DNA of 64,000 nt from Streptomyces violaceoruber (GCA_000720805.1 JODI01000016.1:62001-126000); one strand, 5' to 3'; counted from the first letter of the stretch, positions 1 to 9,751 are shown. Translations and numbers: made by a program. Notes: generated by a model not told the origin, from the sequence alone.

Positions 1-1002
1 TTCACGGCCTTCGGCGACGAGGGCGTCAGCTACCACGCGCTGGGCAACAACAGCCTGCTTCTCGGCCAGAACCCGGCCTTCCACCTGCACGCCGGCGACA
101 TCGCCTACGGCGACCCGGCCGGCCAGGGCAAGAGCACGGACACCGGCTTCGACTCGCGGGTGTGGGACCAGTTCCTCGCCCAGACCGAGTCCGTCGCCAA
201 GTCCGTCCCGTGGATGCCGGCCTACGGCAACCACGACATGGAGGCCTGGTACTCGCCCAATGGCTACGGCGGCGAGGAGGCCCGCTGGACCCTGCCGGAC
301 AACGGGCCCGACAAGAAGAACCTCCCCGGCGTCTACTCCTTCGTCTACGGCAACACGGCGGTCATCTCGCTCGACGCCAACGACATCTCCTTCGAGATCC
401 CGGCCAACCTCGGCGTCTCCGGCGGCACCCAGACCACCTGGCTGGACGCCCAGCTCAAGAAGTACCGGGCGTCCGACGACATCGACTTCGTCGTGATCTT
501 CTTCCACCACTGCGCCTACTGCACCTCCACCGCCCACGCCTCGGAGGGCGGTGTGCGCCAGGAGTGGGTGCCGCTGTTCGAGAAGTACACCGTGGACCTG
601 GTGATCAACGGCCACAACCACCAGTACGAGCGCACGGACGTCATCAAGGCGGGCGCCGTCACCAAGAAGCTCCCGATCGGCGGCACCGCGTACCCCGAGA
701 CCGACGGCGTGGTGTACGTGACGGCGGGCGCGGCCGGCCGCAGCCTGTACGCGTTCAGCGCCCCGCTGTCGTACGAGGGGCACGAGAACGAGGTCGACTC
801 CGTGGCCTCGTTCATCAACACCAAGGACGGCAAGCAGAACGAGACCGTCACCTGGTCCCGGGTGCGCTACCTCGACTACTCCTTCCTGCGGGTGGACGTC
901 ACCCCGGCCGCCAGGGGCCGCACGGCCACGCTGACGGTGCGGGGCATCGCGGAGACCGGCGCGCAGGTCGACCACTTCACGGTGGCGCGCAGGGCCAAGT
1001 AG
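1..1002 (+). CDS. Secreted purple acid phosphatase/metallophosphoesterase (5' end outside window)
   Basis: The reading frame is open from base 1, so the N-terminus lies upstream of the window and only the last 333 residues are visible. The calcineurin-like dinuclear metal motifs are present in order: HAGDIAYGD near the visible start, YGNHDME about 55 residues later, the pair FFHHCAY, and the C-terminal metal-binding GHNHQYER. This order is typical of purple acid phosphatases, which hydrolyse phosphomonoesters outside the cell; Streptomyces homologues normally carry an N-terminal signal peptide and a fibronectin-like domain, which would be in the missing part. The gene ends 57 bases before the convergent DUF4429 gene. 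Substrate is not determined by sequence. Confidence 0.9.
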   Translation, partial: FTAFGDEGVSYHALGNNSLLLGQNPAFHLHAGDIAYGDPAGQGKSTDTGFDSRVWDQFLAQTESVAKSVPWMPAYGNHDMEAWYSPNGYGGEEARWTLPDNGPDKKNLPGVYSFVYGNTAVISLDANDISFEIPANLGVSGGTQTTWLDAQLKKYRASDDIDFVVIFFHHCAYCTSTAHASEGGVRQEWVPLFEKYTVDLVINGHNHQYERTDVIKAGAVTKKLPIGGTAYPETDGVVYVTAGAAGRSLYAFSAPLSYEGHENEVDSVASFINTKDGKQNETVTWSRVRYLDYSFLRVDVTPAARGRTATLTVRGIAETGAQVDHFTVARRAK

Positions 1003-1059
1003 GGCCCTGACGGAGGTACGTGTGCCCGGAAGGCGGGGCGCACACCGGGCGGGCGGTCC

Positions 1060-1941
1060 TCACATCGTCTTGAGGATCGCCTGCTTGGCCACCGAGAACT
1101 CCTCGTCGGTGAGCACGCCCGAGCGGTGCAGCTCGCCCAGCTCGCGCAGCCGCCGCAGCACCGCGTCGTGATCGTCCTCGGCGGCGGACGCGGGCGCGGG
1201 GAGCGCCGTGGCCCGGGCGGGCCGTACGTCCTTCGCCTGGGTCGCCGGATGCGGCAGCCGGACCTGGACGGCCGCCGCGACCAGGGCCATCAGCGGGTCC
1301 CTGCGGAAGTTCCACAGCTCGACGGCGTTCGGGTCGTACTTCGGCGGGGCCTTGGTCGGGGCGTTCCTCACGGTGAAGCGGAGATGGCCGTTCTCCAGAC
1401 CCGCCCCGGGGCACCACTCCACGGCGGTGATCTCGGCGAGCGCGAGGGTACGGGCGCCGGCGGCGGCCTTGGCGTCCTCCGTCTTCCAGTTCCACTCCAG
1501 CCGGACCTGTTCGCCGTCGAAGCTCGCCGTGCCGTCCCCGGCGGAGACCGAGATCGGCACGGCCGGGCCCGGCAGCAGATACGCGTCCACCGGGTCGGCC
1601 GGAACCTGGTCCAGGAGCAGCGCGCTGCGCACCTCGTCCACGAAGTACTCGGCGACGCCGTAGCGGTCGGACTCGACGACCAGCTGGTACGGGTCGTTCG
1701 GTTCGGTGAGCCGGCCGCCGGTGGCCAGCAGCAGCGGGTCGGCGCCGTCCCGCAGCCGCAGCCTGAGCCGCCCGGTCCTCTTGCCCTGTTCGAAGGAGAT
1801 GCCCGCCAACGCGCCCAGGGGAACGACGAGTTCACCGAGGGTCTTGCGGAGCAGGCTGACGTTCTTGTCCCGTCCGGGAGTCAGCCTCAGGGCATCGCCG
1901 TCGAACGCCCAAGTGCCGTCCTTCTGGAGGATTTCCGCCAT
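1060..1941 (-). CDS. DUF4429 domain protein with C-terminal SHOCT domain
   Basis: This 293-residue cytoplasmic protein carries a DUF4429-type repeat at roughly residues 1-130 and a second at about 140-240 (each with a W-x-F/W-N-W strand pattern), a short linker, then a SHOCT motif at the C-terminus (residues about 258-293, with LGELHRSGVLTDEEF). SHOCT domains are short helical modules found at the ends of many bacterial proteins and are thought to mediate oligomerisation; the function of DUF4429 is unknown. There is no signal peptide or membrane segment. It is divergent from the hexosaminidase gene with only 69 bases between the starts, so the two may share control elements. No specific role can be assigned. 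Confidence 0.85.
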   Translation of the reverse strand: MAEILQKDGTWAFDGDALRLTPGRDKNVSLLRKTLGELVVPLGALAGISFEQGKRTGRLRLRLRDGADPLLLATGGRLTEPNDPYQLVVESDRYGVAEYFVDEVRSALLLDQVPADPVDAYLLPGPAVPISVSAGDGTASFDGEQVRLEWNWKTEDAKAAAGARTLALAEITAVEWCPGAGLENGHLRFTVRNAPTKAPPKYDPNAVELWNFRRDPLMALVAAAVQVRLPHPATQAKDVRPARATALPAPASAAEDDHDAVLRRLRELGELHRSGVLTDEEFSVAKQAILKTM

Positions 1942-1972
1942 GAGGGGATTGTTTCACCGGTTCCGAGGCAGG

Positions 1973-1988
1973 ATTGGTCCATACCTAT
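1973..1988. promoter_or_regulatory. DasR-responsive (dre)-like site
   Basis: The sequence ATTGGTCCATACCTAT matches the published DasR consensus ACTGGTCTAGACCACT at 11 of 16 positions, keeping the TGGTC and ACC cores. It lies 22 bases before the GTG start of the GH20 hexosaminidase and between the two divergent genes. DasR is the GntR-family GlcNAc-responsive regulator of chitin and aminosugar genes in Streptomyces, so the target fits. Binding is inferred. Confidence 0.55.
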
Positions 1989-2010
1989 CGAATGCAGGGA
2001 GGGATCGCTG

Positions 2011-3600
2011 GTGGGACAGCACCACAGAACGACCCGTCTTCTCGGTTCGCTGCTGCTCGTCGCGACGGCGAGCGCCTTCTCCGTCGCCGCGAAGCCGACC
2101 GCCGGAACCCCGGCCGCCACCCCACTCGACCGAGTGGTTCCGGCGCCCGCCTCGGTCACGCCCGGGGGACCGCCGTACCGCATCACCCACGACACACACA
2201 TCCGCGTCGACGACTCCCCCGAGGCGCGCGAGATCGGCGCCTACCTGGCTCAGCTGCTGCGTCCCTCCACCGGCTACCGCCTCCCCGTCACCACCCACGG
2301 CCGCGGCGGTATCCGACTGCGCCTGGCCAAGGGCCCGTTCGGCGCCGAGGGGTACCGCCTCGACAGCGGCGCCAAGGGCGTGACCATCACCGCCGCCCAG
2401 CCCGCCGGGCTCTTCCACGGCGTCCAGACCCTGCGCCAGCTCCTGCCCGCGGCCGTGGAGGAGGACTCCGTGCAGCGCGGCCCCTGGCTGATCGCGGGCG
2501 GCACCGTCCGGGACCGGCCGCGCTACGGCTGGCGCGGCGCGATGCTCGACGTCTCCCGGCACTTCTTCACCGTCGACCAGGTCAAGCGCACCATCGACCA
2601 ACTCGCCCTCTACAAGGTCAACAAGCTGCACCTGCACCTCAGCGACGACCAGGGCTGGCGGATAGCCGTCGACTCCTGGCCGCGCCTGACCACCCACGGC
2701 GGCTCCACCGAGGTCGGCGGCGGCCCCGGCGGCTTCTACACGAAGGCCGACTACCAGGAGATCGTCCGGTACGCGTCCTCCCGCTACCTGGAGGTCGTCC
2801 CCGAAATCGACATGCCGGGCCACACCAACGCGGCCCTCGCCTCCTACGCCGACCTGAACTGCGACGGCGTCGCGCCCCCGCTCTACAGCGGCACCGAGGT
2901 CGGCTTCAGCTCGCTGTGCGTGTCCAAGGAGATCACGTACGACTTCGTGGACGACGTCATCCGGGAGCTGGCCGCCCTCACCCCCGGCCGCTACCTGCAC
3001 ATCGGCGGCGACGAGGCGAACTCCACGAGCCACGAGGACTACGTCAAGTTCATGGACCGGGTGCAGCCCATCGTCGCCGAGTACGGCAAGACGGTGATCG
3101 GCTGGCACCAGCTGACCGGCGCGACCCCGGCCAAGGGGGCGCTCGCCCAGTACTGGGGCCTCGACTCCGACAGCGCCGAGGAGAAGGCCCAGGTCGCCAA
3201 GGCCGCGCAGAACGGCACAGGGCTGATCCTCTCGCCCGCCGACCGGATCTACCTCGACATGAAGTACGACGAGGACACGCCCCTGGGGCTGTCCTGGGCG
3301 GGCTACGTCGACGTGAGGCGGGCCTACGACTGGGACCCGGGCGCCTATCTGCCGGGGGCGCCCGCGTCGGCCGTACGGGGTGTCGAGGCGCCGCTGTGGA
3401 CCGAGACGCTCGCGACGAGCGCGGACCTCGAGTACATGGCCTTCCCGCGCCTCGCGGGGGCGGCCGAGCTCGGCTGGTCGCCGCCGGCCACGCACGACTG
3501 GGACGCCTACAAGGTGCGGCTCGCGGCGCAGGGGCCGCGGTGGGACGCGCTCGGTATCGGGTACCACCGGGCGCCGGAAGTCCCCTGGCCCGCACGGTAG
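2011..3600 (+). CDS. Secreted beta-N-acetylhexosaminidase, GH20
   Basis: This 529-residue exo-hydrolase removes terminal GlcNAc from chito-oligosaccharides. The GTG at 2011 is chosen because it has a GGAGGGA ribosome site 6-8 bases upstream and begins a Sec-type signal peptide (HRTTRLL followed by a hydrophobic core ending AAKPTAG); the open frame extends far upstream but over the divergent gene. A GH20b N-domain (residues about 40-160) precedes the catalytic barrel with HLHLSDDQGWR and the catalytic pair in HIGGDEANS; the D-E dyad is what distinguishes GH20. A dre-like site lies just upstream. It converges on the des operon with a long hairpin between them. In S. coelicolor a hexosaminidase gene also adjoins the des cluster. 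Confidence 0.93.
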   Translation: MGQHHRTTRLLGSLLLVATASAFSVAAKPTAGTPAATPLDRVVPAPASVTPGGPPYRITHDTHIRVDDSPEAREIGAYLAQLLRPSTGYRLPVTTHGRGGIRLRLAKGPFGAEGYRLDSGAKGVTITAAQPAGLFHGVQTLRQLLPAAVEEDSVQRGPWLIAGGTVRDRPRYGWRGAMLDVSRHFFTVDQVKRTIDQLALYKVNKLHLHLSDDQGWRIAVDSWPRLTTHGGSTEVGGGPGGFYTKADYQEIVRYASSRYLEVVPEIDMPGHTNAALASYADLNCDGVAPPLYSGTEVGFSSLCVSKEITYDFVDDVIRELAALTPGRYLHIGGDEANSTSHEDYVKFMDRVQPIVAEYGKTVIGWHQLTGATPAKGALAQYWGLDSDSAEEKAQVAKAAQNGTGLILSPADRIYLDMKYDEDTPLGLSWAGYVDVRRAYDWDPGAYLPGAPASAVRGVEAPLWTETLATSADLEYMAFPRLAGAAELGWSPPATHDWDAYKVRLAAQGPRWDALGIGYHRAPEVPWPAR

Positions 3601-3613
3601 TCCGGCCACCTGA

Positions 3614-3658
3614 ACGGACGGGCACCGCGGAGGACCGTACTCCGGGGTGCCCGTCCGT
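3614..3658. terminator. Bidirectional hairpin terminator
   Basis: A perfect 13-base inverted repeat (ACGGACGGGCACC at 3614-3626 and its complement at 3646-3658, 19-base loop) fills the gap between the convergent hexosaminidase and desD genes. There is no T tract, as is usual in Streptomyces. Confidence 0.75.
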
Positions 3659-3669
3659 CGGTCGGGGGT

Positions 3670-5439
3670 CTACAGCCCCGCGATGGGGTTCTGCAGGTTC
3701 CCGACCAGCTGGAGCGCGCCGGACGGATCCGCCAGGTCCACCATCTGCTTGTTGTCGCGCAGCTGGAGCCGGTTGAGGCAGGACAGCGCGAACTCGGGGG
3801 CGAACATGTCGTACTGCTCGAACTTGTCGCCGAGTTCGGGCACCGACCGCTGGTAGTCGCGGGTGACCTCGGCGACCGTGCGCCAGAAGTCCTCCTCCTC
3901 CAGGATCCCCTCGGTGGCGAGGTTCGCGGCGAGGAAGCGGAAGAAGCAGTCGAAGACGTCGGTGAAGACGGACAGGAGCTTCTTGTCGTCCGGGACCTCG
4001 ACGCGCAGCCGCTCGACCGTGGGCGGCAGCACCGCGTCCGGGTCCATGACGGCGATCTCCTCGGCGATGTCCTTGTAGATCGCGCGCTGGACCACGCCGT
4101 CCTTCAGGACCAGGATGACGTTCTCGCCGTGCGGCATGTAGACCAGGTCGTAGGCGTAGAAGCTGTGCAGCAGCGGGGTGTAGTAGGCCCGCAGGTAGCG
4201 GCGCAGCCACTCCTTCGGGGGCAGCCCGGACCGCTCGATCAGGGCGCCCGCGAAGGAGGCGCCCTCGTGGTCCACGTGCACGAGGGAGGCCATCGTGGCG
4301 AGGGACTCGCCGTCCTGGAGGGACGGGACCGGGCTCTCCCGCCACAGCGCGGCCAGCATCTTGCGGTACGGCGAGTAGCGGTCGGTCGCCTGCTCGTACT
4401 CCAGGTGCCGGTAGCCCACGGCCGCCCGCTCCCGGATGATCGTGAGGCCCGTCGACTTCAGCACCGGGTCGCCCTCGATCAGCTGGGCGAGCCAGTCGTT
4501 GATCGCCGGGGTCGCTTCCATGTACGCGGCCGAAAGCCCGCGCATGAAGCCCATGTTGAGCACGGACAGGGCCGTCTTCACATAGTGCTTCTCGGGGTGC
4601 GACCGGTTGAAGAAGGTCCGGATGGACTGCTGGGCCAGGTACTCGTCGTCCCCCTCGCCCAGGCAGACGAGGTGGCCGCGCGCGACCTCGGCGGCGAAGG
4701 TGACGGTGAGCTTGTTCCACCACTGCCAGGGGTGGACGGGGATCAGGAGGTAGTCGGCGGGGTCGAGGCCCCGGTCGGTGAGCTGCCGGTCGAACCGCTC
4801 GACCGTCTCCTCGCCCAGCTCGTCCCGTACGAAGGACTCGTACTCGATCCCGACGCCCGCCGTGAACGCGGCCCGCGAGCGGTGCGCCGCCAGCCACACC
4901 AGACGGACCGGGCTCGCGGTCTCGGGGGCGTACGAGAGGTACTCGTGGACCCCGAAGCCGAGCCGTCCGTTGTTGGCGACGAAGCAGGGGTGGCCCTCGG
5001 TCATGCCGGTCTCGATGTCCTGGAAACCGGATCGCGCCAGCTCGGCGACCGGGATCTGGGGCTTGGTGAGCTTGTAGCAGGTGCCGGAGAGGGTGGAGGA
5101 GATCTCCTCCAGATACACCGGCAGGATCTCGTCGCTCAGGCCCAGCGCGTTCCTCAGCTCGATGAAGAAGTCCAGGGCGTCGACCGGGAGGTCCTTGCCG
5201 TCGCGGGTACGGGTGATCGAGCCGGCGTCCACCTGCCAGTGGTCAAGCGCCCGGCGGGTGGCGCGGAAGCGGTAACGGGTGAGGCCGTCGTCGCTGCGGA
5301 CGACGTACCGCCCGTCGGCTTCCTCCGGTGTGATCAGCCGCTCGTGCGCGAACTCCGCGAGGGCCTTGCGCACGAGGAGACGGTTGGCCTTCTCCCAGCG
5401 ATCGGGGGAGAGGTGGGACACGGCGTCGGCGAGGGTCAT
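3670..5439 (-). CDS. desD: Desferrioxamine synthetase DesD (NIS synthetase, IucA/IucC family)
   Basis: This 589-residue cytoplasmic ATP-dependent synthetase oligomerises and macrocyclises N-hydroxy-N-succinylcadaverine into desferrioxamine E or condenses the units of desferrioxamine B. IucA/IucC family features are visible: the substrate-pocket region around TEGHPCFVANNGRLGF, the HPWQWWNKL segment, the conserved KTALSVLNMGFMRGL stretch, and a C-terminal FhuF-like helical part with HGENVILVLKDG. The length fits the family (about 580-600). The ATG at 5439 overlaps the desC stop by four bases (ATGA), so a longer open frame running into desC is not the real start. It is the last gene of the desABCD operon and ends at a 13-base-stem hairpin. 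Confidence 0.97.
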   Translation of the reverse strand: MTLADAVSHLSPDRWEKANRLLVRKALAEFAHERLITPEEADGRYVVRSDDGLTRYRFRATRRALDHWQVDAGSITRTRDGKDLPVDALDFFIELRNALGLSDEILPVYLEEISSTLSGTCYKLTKPQIPVAELARSGFQDIETGMTEGHPCFVANNGRLGFGVHEYLSYAPETASPVRLVWLAAHRSRAAFTAGVGIEYESFVRDELGEETVERFDRQLTDRGLDPADYLLIPVHPWQWWNKLTVTFAAEVARGHLVCLGEGDDEYLAQQSIRTFFNRSHPEKHYVKTALSVLNMGFMRGLSAAYMEATPAINDWLAQLIEGDPVLKSTGLTIIRERAAVGYRHLEYEQATDRYSPYRKMLAALWRESPVPSLQDGESLATMASLVHVDHEGASFAGALIERSGLPPKEWLRRYLRAYYTPLLHSFYAYDLVYMPHGENVILVLKDGVVQRAIYKDIAEEIAVMDPDAVLPPTVERLRVEVPDDKKLLSVFTDVFDCFFRFLAANLATEGILEEEDFWRTVAEVTRDYQRSVPELGDKFEQYDMFAPEFALSCLNRLQLRDNKQMVDLADPSGALQLVGNLQNPIAGL

Positions 5440-5966
5440 GCGGACACCGCCGTGGCCGCCGCGAACTGTTCCCGGGTGCAGAAGCTCAGCAACGCCTTCT
5501 TCTCCGGCTTCTGTATCTCCCGCTCGGGCACGAACCCGACCGCCTCGTTCAGGGCGTGCACGGCCTTGTTGGACACGTCCGGCTCGACGACCACGCGCTC
5601 CACCGCCGGGTCCTCGAAGAGGTGCGCCATCACGGCCGTGATCACCGCCCGGGTGAAGCCGTGCACGGGCCGGTCGGTGGGAGCGACCAGGAAGTGCATG
5701 CCGACGTCGCCGGGCCGCGGCTCGTAGAGACCGACCAGTTCGCGGTGGGCGGGGTCGTACTTCTCCATCAGGAACGCCGGTTCGCCGTCGTGCAGGCCGA
5801 GCAGGGCGTGGTGGTGCTCGTCGGCGGCGATCTCCATGTACGCCCGCTCGACGTCCTCCAGCCTGGCGTCCTGCATCATCCAGAAGGCCGCCTTGGGGTG
5901 GGTGACCCAGGAGTGCAGGAGCTCGGCGTCGTCGAGGGGGTCGAGGGGGCGGAAAGCGAAGGTCAT
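5436..5966 (-). CDS. desC: DesC acyltransferase (N-hydroxycadaverine acylation)
   Basis: This 176-residue GNAT-fold protein resembles the IucB/AlcB acyltransferases of hydroxamate siderophore pathways. In desferrioxamine synthesis it transfers succinyl or acetyl from CoA to the hydroxylamine nitrogen of N-hydroxycadaverine. Seen here are [14 protein letters not shown] near the N-terminus, the [20 protein letters not shown] strand region and the [29 protein letters not shown] segment typical of this family. It overlaps desB upstream and desD downstream by four bases each, so the three genes are translationally coupled. Confidence 0.95.
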   Translation of the reverse strand: MTFAFRPLDPLDDAELLHSWVTHPKAAFWMMQDARLEDVERAYMEIAADEHHHALLGLHDGEPAFLMEKYDPAHRELVGLYEPRPGDVGMHFLVAPTDRPVHGFTRAVITAVMAHLFEDPAVERVVVEPDVSNKAVHALNEAVGFVPEREIQKPEKKALLSFCTREQFAAATAVSA

Positions 5967-7255
5967 ACGGCGAACTCCTGGAACGCGATCGTCTTCTCGA
6001 CCGGGTAGTACTCCGTGCCGAGCAGCTCACGGATGATGCAGCTGTTGCGGTACGCACCCATGCCCAGGTCGGGGCTGGTGATGCTGTGGGTGTGGACGCC
6101 GGAGTTCTGCAGGAAGACGCCCCGGCCGGTGACGTCGACGGCGTAGTTGCGCGCGACGTCGAAGTTGCCCCGGGAGTCGTAGCGCAGGCGGCTCTTGACG
6201 GGCCTGAGGAACTCCGGCTCGGCGTACTGGTAGCCGGTGGCCAGGATCAGGCCCCGGGACTCGATCTCGTAGTCCTTGCCCTGCTCCTCCTGGCGGAAGG
6301 AGAGGGTGTACGTGCCGTTGTCGTACCGGGCGCCGGTGAGGGCGGAGTTGGTCAGCAGACGCGTGGGCACCGGGCCGCCGAGGTTCTTCTGGTACAGCAG
6401 GTCGAAGATCTCGTTGATCAGGTCACCGTCGATGCCCTTGAACAGGCCCTTCTGCTCGGCCGTGAGACGGTAACGGGTCTGCTCCGGGAGTGCGTGGAAG
6501 TAGTCGACGTACTCCGGGCTCGTCATCTCCAGCGTGAGTTTCGTGTACTCCAGCGGGAAGAAGCGCGGGGAGCGGGTGACCCAGTTCAGCCGGTAGCCGT
6601 GGACGTCGATCTCGCCGAGCAGGTCGTGGTAGATCTCGGCGGCGGACTGGCCGGAGCCCACCAGCGTGATCGACTCCTTGCGTTGGAGCTCGGCCTTGTG
6701 CTCCAGATAGCGGGAGTTGTGGATGAAGTCGCCGCCCAGGCCCTGGCAGGCCTCGGGGATGTGGGGCGGTGTGCCGGTGCCGAGGACCAGGTGGCGGGCG
6801 CGGAACTCGTCGCCGGCGGCGGTCCGCACGACGTAGACCTCGGCCCCTTCGTCGTACCCGACCTCGGTGACCGTCGTGCCGAAGCGGACGCTGCTCAGCT
6901 TGTTCGCGGCCCAGCGGCAGTAGTCGTCGTACTCGACCCGCAGGGGGTAGAAGTTCTCGCGGATGTAGAACGAGTACAGCCTGCCCTTCTCCTTCAGGTA
7001 GTTGAGGAAGGAGTACGGCGAGGTCGGGTCGGCGAGGGTGACCAGGTCCGACATGAACGGGGTCTGGAGGTGGGCGCCGTCCAGGAACATGCCGGCGTGC
7101 CACTCGAAGTCGGGTTTCGACTCCAGGAAGACACCGTCGAGTTCGGCGATGGGCTCGGTGAGGCAGGCCAGGCCGAGGTTGAAGGGGCCGAGCCCGATCC
7201 CCACGAAGTCGTGAGTCGCGTAAGAAGGGGCCGGGTTGTCAGGACGCGCGGTCAA
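5963..7255 (-). CDS. desB: Cadaverine N-monooxygenase DesB
   Basis: This 430-residue FAD- and NADPH-dependent N-hydroxylating monooxygenase converts cadaverine to N-hydroxycadaverine, the second step of desferrioxamine synthesis. The FAD-binding motif [10 protein letters not shown] sits at residues about 18-28, the NADPH-binding [10 protein letters not shown] near residue 200, and the ATGY motif of this family (LILATGYQY) near residue 340. Length and motif spacing match lysine and ornithine N-monooxygenases such as IucD. It overlaps the 3' end of desA by 17 bases and the desC start by four, as expected for one polycistronic, iron-regulated transcript. Confidence 0.96.
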   Translation of the reverse strand: MTARPDNPAPSYATHDFVGIGLGPFNLGLACLTEPIAELDGVFLESKPDFEWHAGMFLDGAHLQTPFMSDLVTLADPTSPYSFLNYLKEKGRLYSFYIRENFYPLRVEYDDYCRWAANKLSSVRFGTTVTEVGYDEGAEVYVVRTAAGDEFRARHLVLGTGTPPHIPEACQGLGGDFIHNSRYLEHKAELQRKESITLVGSGQSAAEIYHDLLGEIDVHGYRLNWVTRSPRFFPLEYTKLTLEMTSPEYVDYFHALPEQTRYRLTAEQKGLFKGIDGDLINEIFDLLYQKNLGGPVPTRLLTNSALTGARYDNGTYTLSFRQEEQGKDYEIESRGLILATGYQYAEPEFLRPVKSRLRYDSRGNFDVARNYAVDVTGRGVFLQNSGVHTHSITSPDLGMGAYRNSCIIRELLGTEYYPVEKTIAFQEFAV

Positions 7256-8681
7256 GGGACTCTCCCAGGTACTGCTCGGCGTGGCCGGCGATCAGGTCGA
7301 GGACGGCGGCGATGTCGTCGACCGTCGTCTCGGGGTTGAGCAGGGTGAACTTCAGGTAGTGCCGGCCGTCGACCTTGGTGCCCGCGACGATCGCGTCCCC
7401 GGAGGCGAACAGGGCCTTGCGGGCGTACAGGTTGGCGCGGTCGATGTCGGCGGGGTCGGTGACGGCGGCCGGGATGTGGCGGAAGACGAGGGTGGAGAGG
7501 GCCGGCTCGACGACGACGTCGAAGCGGGGGTCGGCCGCCAGCAGTTCCCAGCCCTGGACCGCCAGGTCGCAGACCTCGTCGAAGAGCTGCCCGATGCCGT
7601 CGGCACCCATCACCCGCAGGGTCATCCACAGCTTGAGGGCGTCGAAGCGGCGGGTGGTCTGGAGGGACTTGTCGACCTGGTTGGGGATGCGCTCCTGCAC
7701 CATCCGGCGCGGGTTGAGGTACTCCGCGTGGTAGGTGGCGTGGCGCAGGGTGGCCGCGTCCTTGACCAGCACGGCGGACGAACTCACCGGCTGGAAGAAG
7801 GACTTGTGGTAGTCGACGGTGACCGAGTCGGCCCGCTCGATGCCGTCGATGCGGTCCCGGTGCCTCACGGAGGCGAGCAGCCCGCAGCCGTAGGCGGCGT
7901 CGACGTGCATCCACACGCCGTACTGGGCACACAGCTCGGCGATCTCGGGCAGCGGGTCGATGGAGCCGAAGTCGGTGGTGCCGGCGGTCGCGACGACCGC
8001 CATGGGAACCAGGCCGTCCTGCTTGCAGCGCTCCAGCTCGTGGGCGAGCGCGACGGTCTGCATCCGCTTGTCGGCGCCGACCGGGATCGACACCACGGCG
8101 TCCTGCCCCAGACCCAGCAGTTTCGCGGACTTCCTCACGCTGAAGTGGCTCACCTCGGAGGCGAAGACGCGCAGTTTGGCGAGCTCGTCGCTCTTGGCCT
8201 CCTCGCGGGCCAGCAGCAGCGCCTGCAGGTTGGACTGGGTGCCGCCGGAGGTGAAGACGCCGTCGGCGTTCTCGCCGAGCCCGATGCGGCCCGCGGTCCA
8301 GTCGATGAGCTTGCGCTCGATGAGGGTGCCGCCCGCCGACTGGTCCCAGGTGTCCAGGGAGGAGTTGACCGCGGAAAGGATCGCCTCGCCGAGCACGGCC
8401 GGGATGACGACCGGGCAGTTGAGGTGGGCGAGGTAGCGGGGATGGTGGAAGTAGACCGCGTCCCGGAGGTAGACGTCCTCCAGTTCGTCGAGCACCGCCG
8501 CCGTGTCGTGCAGCGGCCGGTCGAGGTCGATCTCGTCGATGCGCGGGGAGAGGGCGTCGACGGTGACGCCGGTGAACGGCCTGGAGGTGGTGGCGAGTTT
8601 GGCCGCCACCCGCTCGATTCCTTCGGTCACGGAGCGTCGGTAGTGCTCCGCGGTCGTGTCGTTGAGCAGGTGCGAGCGCAT
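7239..8681 (-). CDS. desA: Lysine decarboxylase DesA (PLP-dependent)
   Basis: This 480-residue group II PLP-dependent decarboxylase makes cadaverine from lysine, committing lysine to desferrioxamine. The Schiff-base lysine is in VDYHKSFFQ near residue 293, preceded by the cofactor-contacting HVDAAYGCG and a [13 protein letters not shown] segment, all in the order seen in aromatic amino acid and diaminobutyrate decarboxylases. The ATG at 8681 has a GGAGG site seven bases upstream. It is the first gene of the des operon, and a perfect palindromic iron box lies 64-82 bases upstream of the start. Confidence 0.96.
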   Translation of the reverse strand: MRSHLLNDTTAEHYRRSVTEGIERVAAKLATTSRPFTGVTVDALSPRIDEIDLDRPLHDTAAVLDELEDVYLRDAVYFHHPRYLAHLNCPVVIPAVLGEAILSAVNSSLDTWDQSAGGTLIERKLIDWTAGRIGLGENADGVFTSGGTQSNLQALLLAREEAKSDELAKLRVFASEVSHFSVRKSAKLLGLGQDAVVSIPVGADKRMQTVALAHELERCKQDGLVPMAVVATAGTTDFGSIDPLPEIAELCAQYGVWMHVDAAYGCGLLASVRHRDRIDGIERADSVTVDYHKSFFQPVSSSAVLVKDAATLRHATYHAEYLNPRRMVQERIPNQVDKSLQTTRRFDALKLWMTLRVMGADGIGQLFDEVCDLAVQGWELLAADPRFDVVVEPALSTLVFRHIPAAVTDPADIDRANLYARKALFASGDAIVAGTKVDGRHYLKFTLLNPETTVDDIAAVLDLIAGHAEQYLGESLDRAS

Positions 8682-8744
8682 GTGCGGTCCTCCGGTGGGG
8701 ACGGTCCGTGGGGCGGGGGAGCGGGGCGGAGCCTCGGCTTCAAC

Positions 8745-8763
8745 TTAGGTTAGCCTAACCTAA
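8745..8763. promoter_or_regulatory. Iron box (DmdR1/DtxR-type operator) before desA
   Basis: TTAGGTTAGCCTAACCTAA is a perfect 9+1+9 palindrome matching the DmdR1 iron-box consensus. It lies upstream of desA on the operon side. Fe(II)-loaded DmdR1 is known to repress des operons at this sequence in Streptomyces. Confidence 0.95.
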
Positions 8764-8808
8764 TTAACGCGAGCGAAACCCTGCCTCCACCGTGACCGCC
8801 GTCACTCT

Positions 8809-8835
8809 CAACTCAGGCCTGAGATAAGCGAGTTG
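8809..8835. terminator. Nested hairpin after the siderophore-reductase gene
   Basis: CTCAGGCCTGAG (8812-8823) is a perfect 12-base palindrome nested within CAACTC...GAGTTG arms (8809-8814 and 8830-8835). It lies upstream of the stop of the SIP gene on the plus strand, i.e. just after it... in its transcription direction, and before the desA promoter. A terminator role is inferred. Confidence 0.4.
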
Positions 8836-8857
8836 GAGCGAAAGGTGATGGCGGGGC

Positions 8858-9703
8858 TCACTCCTGCTCGCGGAGCTCCTCCTCGGACAGACCCTGCCGC
8901 CAATAGCCGACGAAGGTGATCCGGCGCCGGTCGAACTCCCGCTCCCGCACGAAGTGCCGGCGCAGCTCCTTCACACAGCCGGACTCGCCCGCCATCCAGA
9001 CGTACGGCCGCGCGGCGGGCGGGAGTTGAGCGGCGCGGATGGGGGCGAGCGCCAGTGGGGAGCCCGTGGCGTGGCTCTCCTCCCGCACCAGCCAGGTGAT
9101 CTCGGCGTCCGCCGCGGTCACCAGATCCTGTACGTCACCGGCGTGCGGAACCTCCAGCCAGACCCGGGCACGGGTGCCGGCCGGCAGCGACTCGACGATG
9201 GAGCAGGCGGCGGGTACGGCGGTCTCGTCACCCCAGATCACCACCAGGTCCGTGTCCTGAGGGGGCCGGAAGCGGATCGCCCGGTTGTCCGCGATCGCCG
9301 GCCCGAGCAGCAGCACCTTGTCGCCGGCGGCGGCCCGCGCCGCCCACGCGGAGGCCGGCCCGGCGGGAGCGTGCAGCACGAAGTCGATGTCGATCTCCTC
9401 GGTGTGCCCGTCGGGCCCGTGCCGCAGGTCCCGCAGCGTGTAGGACCGCATCACCGCCCGTACACCGTCCGGGAGTTCACGCCAGCCCTGCCACCAGCCG
9501 TCACCCAGCTCGATCGGGACACGCGGCTCGGACTGCCCGGGGTGCGGGAGGAACAGCGACAGGGACTGGTCCCGCCCGTCGGAGAAGAAGGCGCGCAGAT
9601 CCTCCCCGCCGAAGCTCACCCGGACCAGAGACGGCCCCAGCCGCCTCGTCCGTACGACCTGCAGGGAGAAGAAACGGAACGGAGCGGCTATGGCCGTGGT
9701 CAT
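8858..9703 (-). CDS. Siderophore-interacting protein (FAD-dependent ferric-siderophore reductase)
   Basis: This 281-residue cytoplasmic flavoprotein of the SIP/ViuB family probably reduces ferric desferrioxamine to release iron. The FAD-binding RSYTLRDLR motif (R-x-Y-S/T) lies near residue 88, the NAD(P)H-binding half follows, and the C-terminal WMAGESG and FVGYWRQG motifs are characteristic of SIP proteins. An AGGAGT ribosome site precedes the ATG. It sits 48 bases after the desE stop in the same direction, so desE and this reductase probably form one iron-box-controlled transcript providing uptake and iron release for the siderophore made by desABCD. Confidence 0.93.
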   Translation of the reverse strand: MTTAIAAPFRFFSLQVVRTRRLGPSLVRVSFGGEDLRAFFSDGRDQSLSLFLPHPGQSEPRVPIELGDGWWQGWRELPDGVRAVMRSYTLRDLRHGPDGHTEEIDIDFVLHAPAGPASAWAARAAAGDKVLLLGPAIADNRAIRFRPPQDTDLVVIWGDETAVPAACSIVESLPAGTRARVWLEVPHAGDVQDLVTAADAEITWLVREESHATGSPLALAPIRAAQLPPAARPYVWMAGESGCVKELRRHFVREREFDRRRITFVGYWRQGLSEEELREQE

Positions 9704-9751
9704 GGGGTGACTCCTGAATCGGCGTCAGGGATGCTTACCTGGGTGCGGGGT

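Noticed and set aside
1126..2010. Upstream extension of the hexosaminidase frame by almost 300 codons
   Set aside because: It runs antisense through the DUF4429 gene, and the GTG at 2011 has a good ribosome site and signal peptide.
3670..6057. Long N-terminal extension of DesD
   Set aside because: It would overlap desC entirely out of frame; the ATGA junction at 5436-5439 fixes the start.
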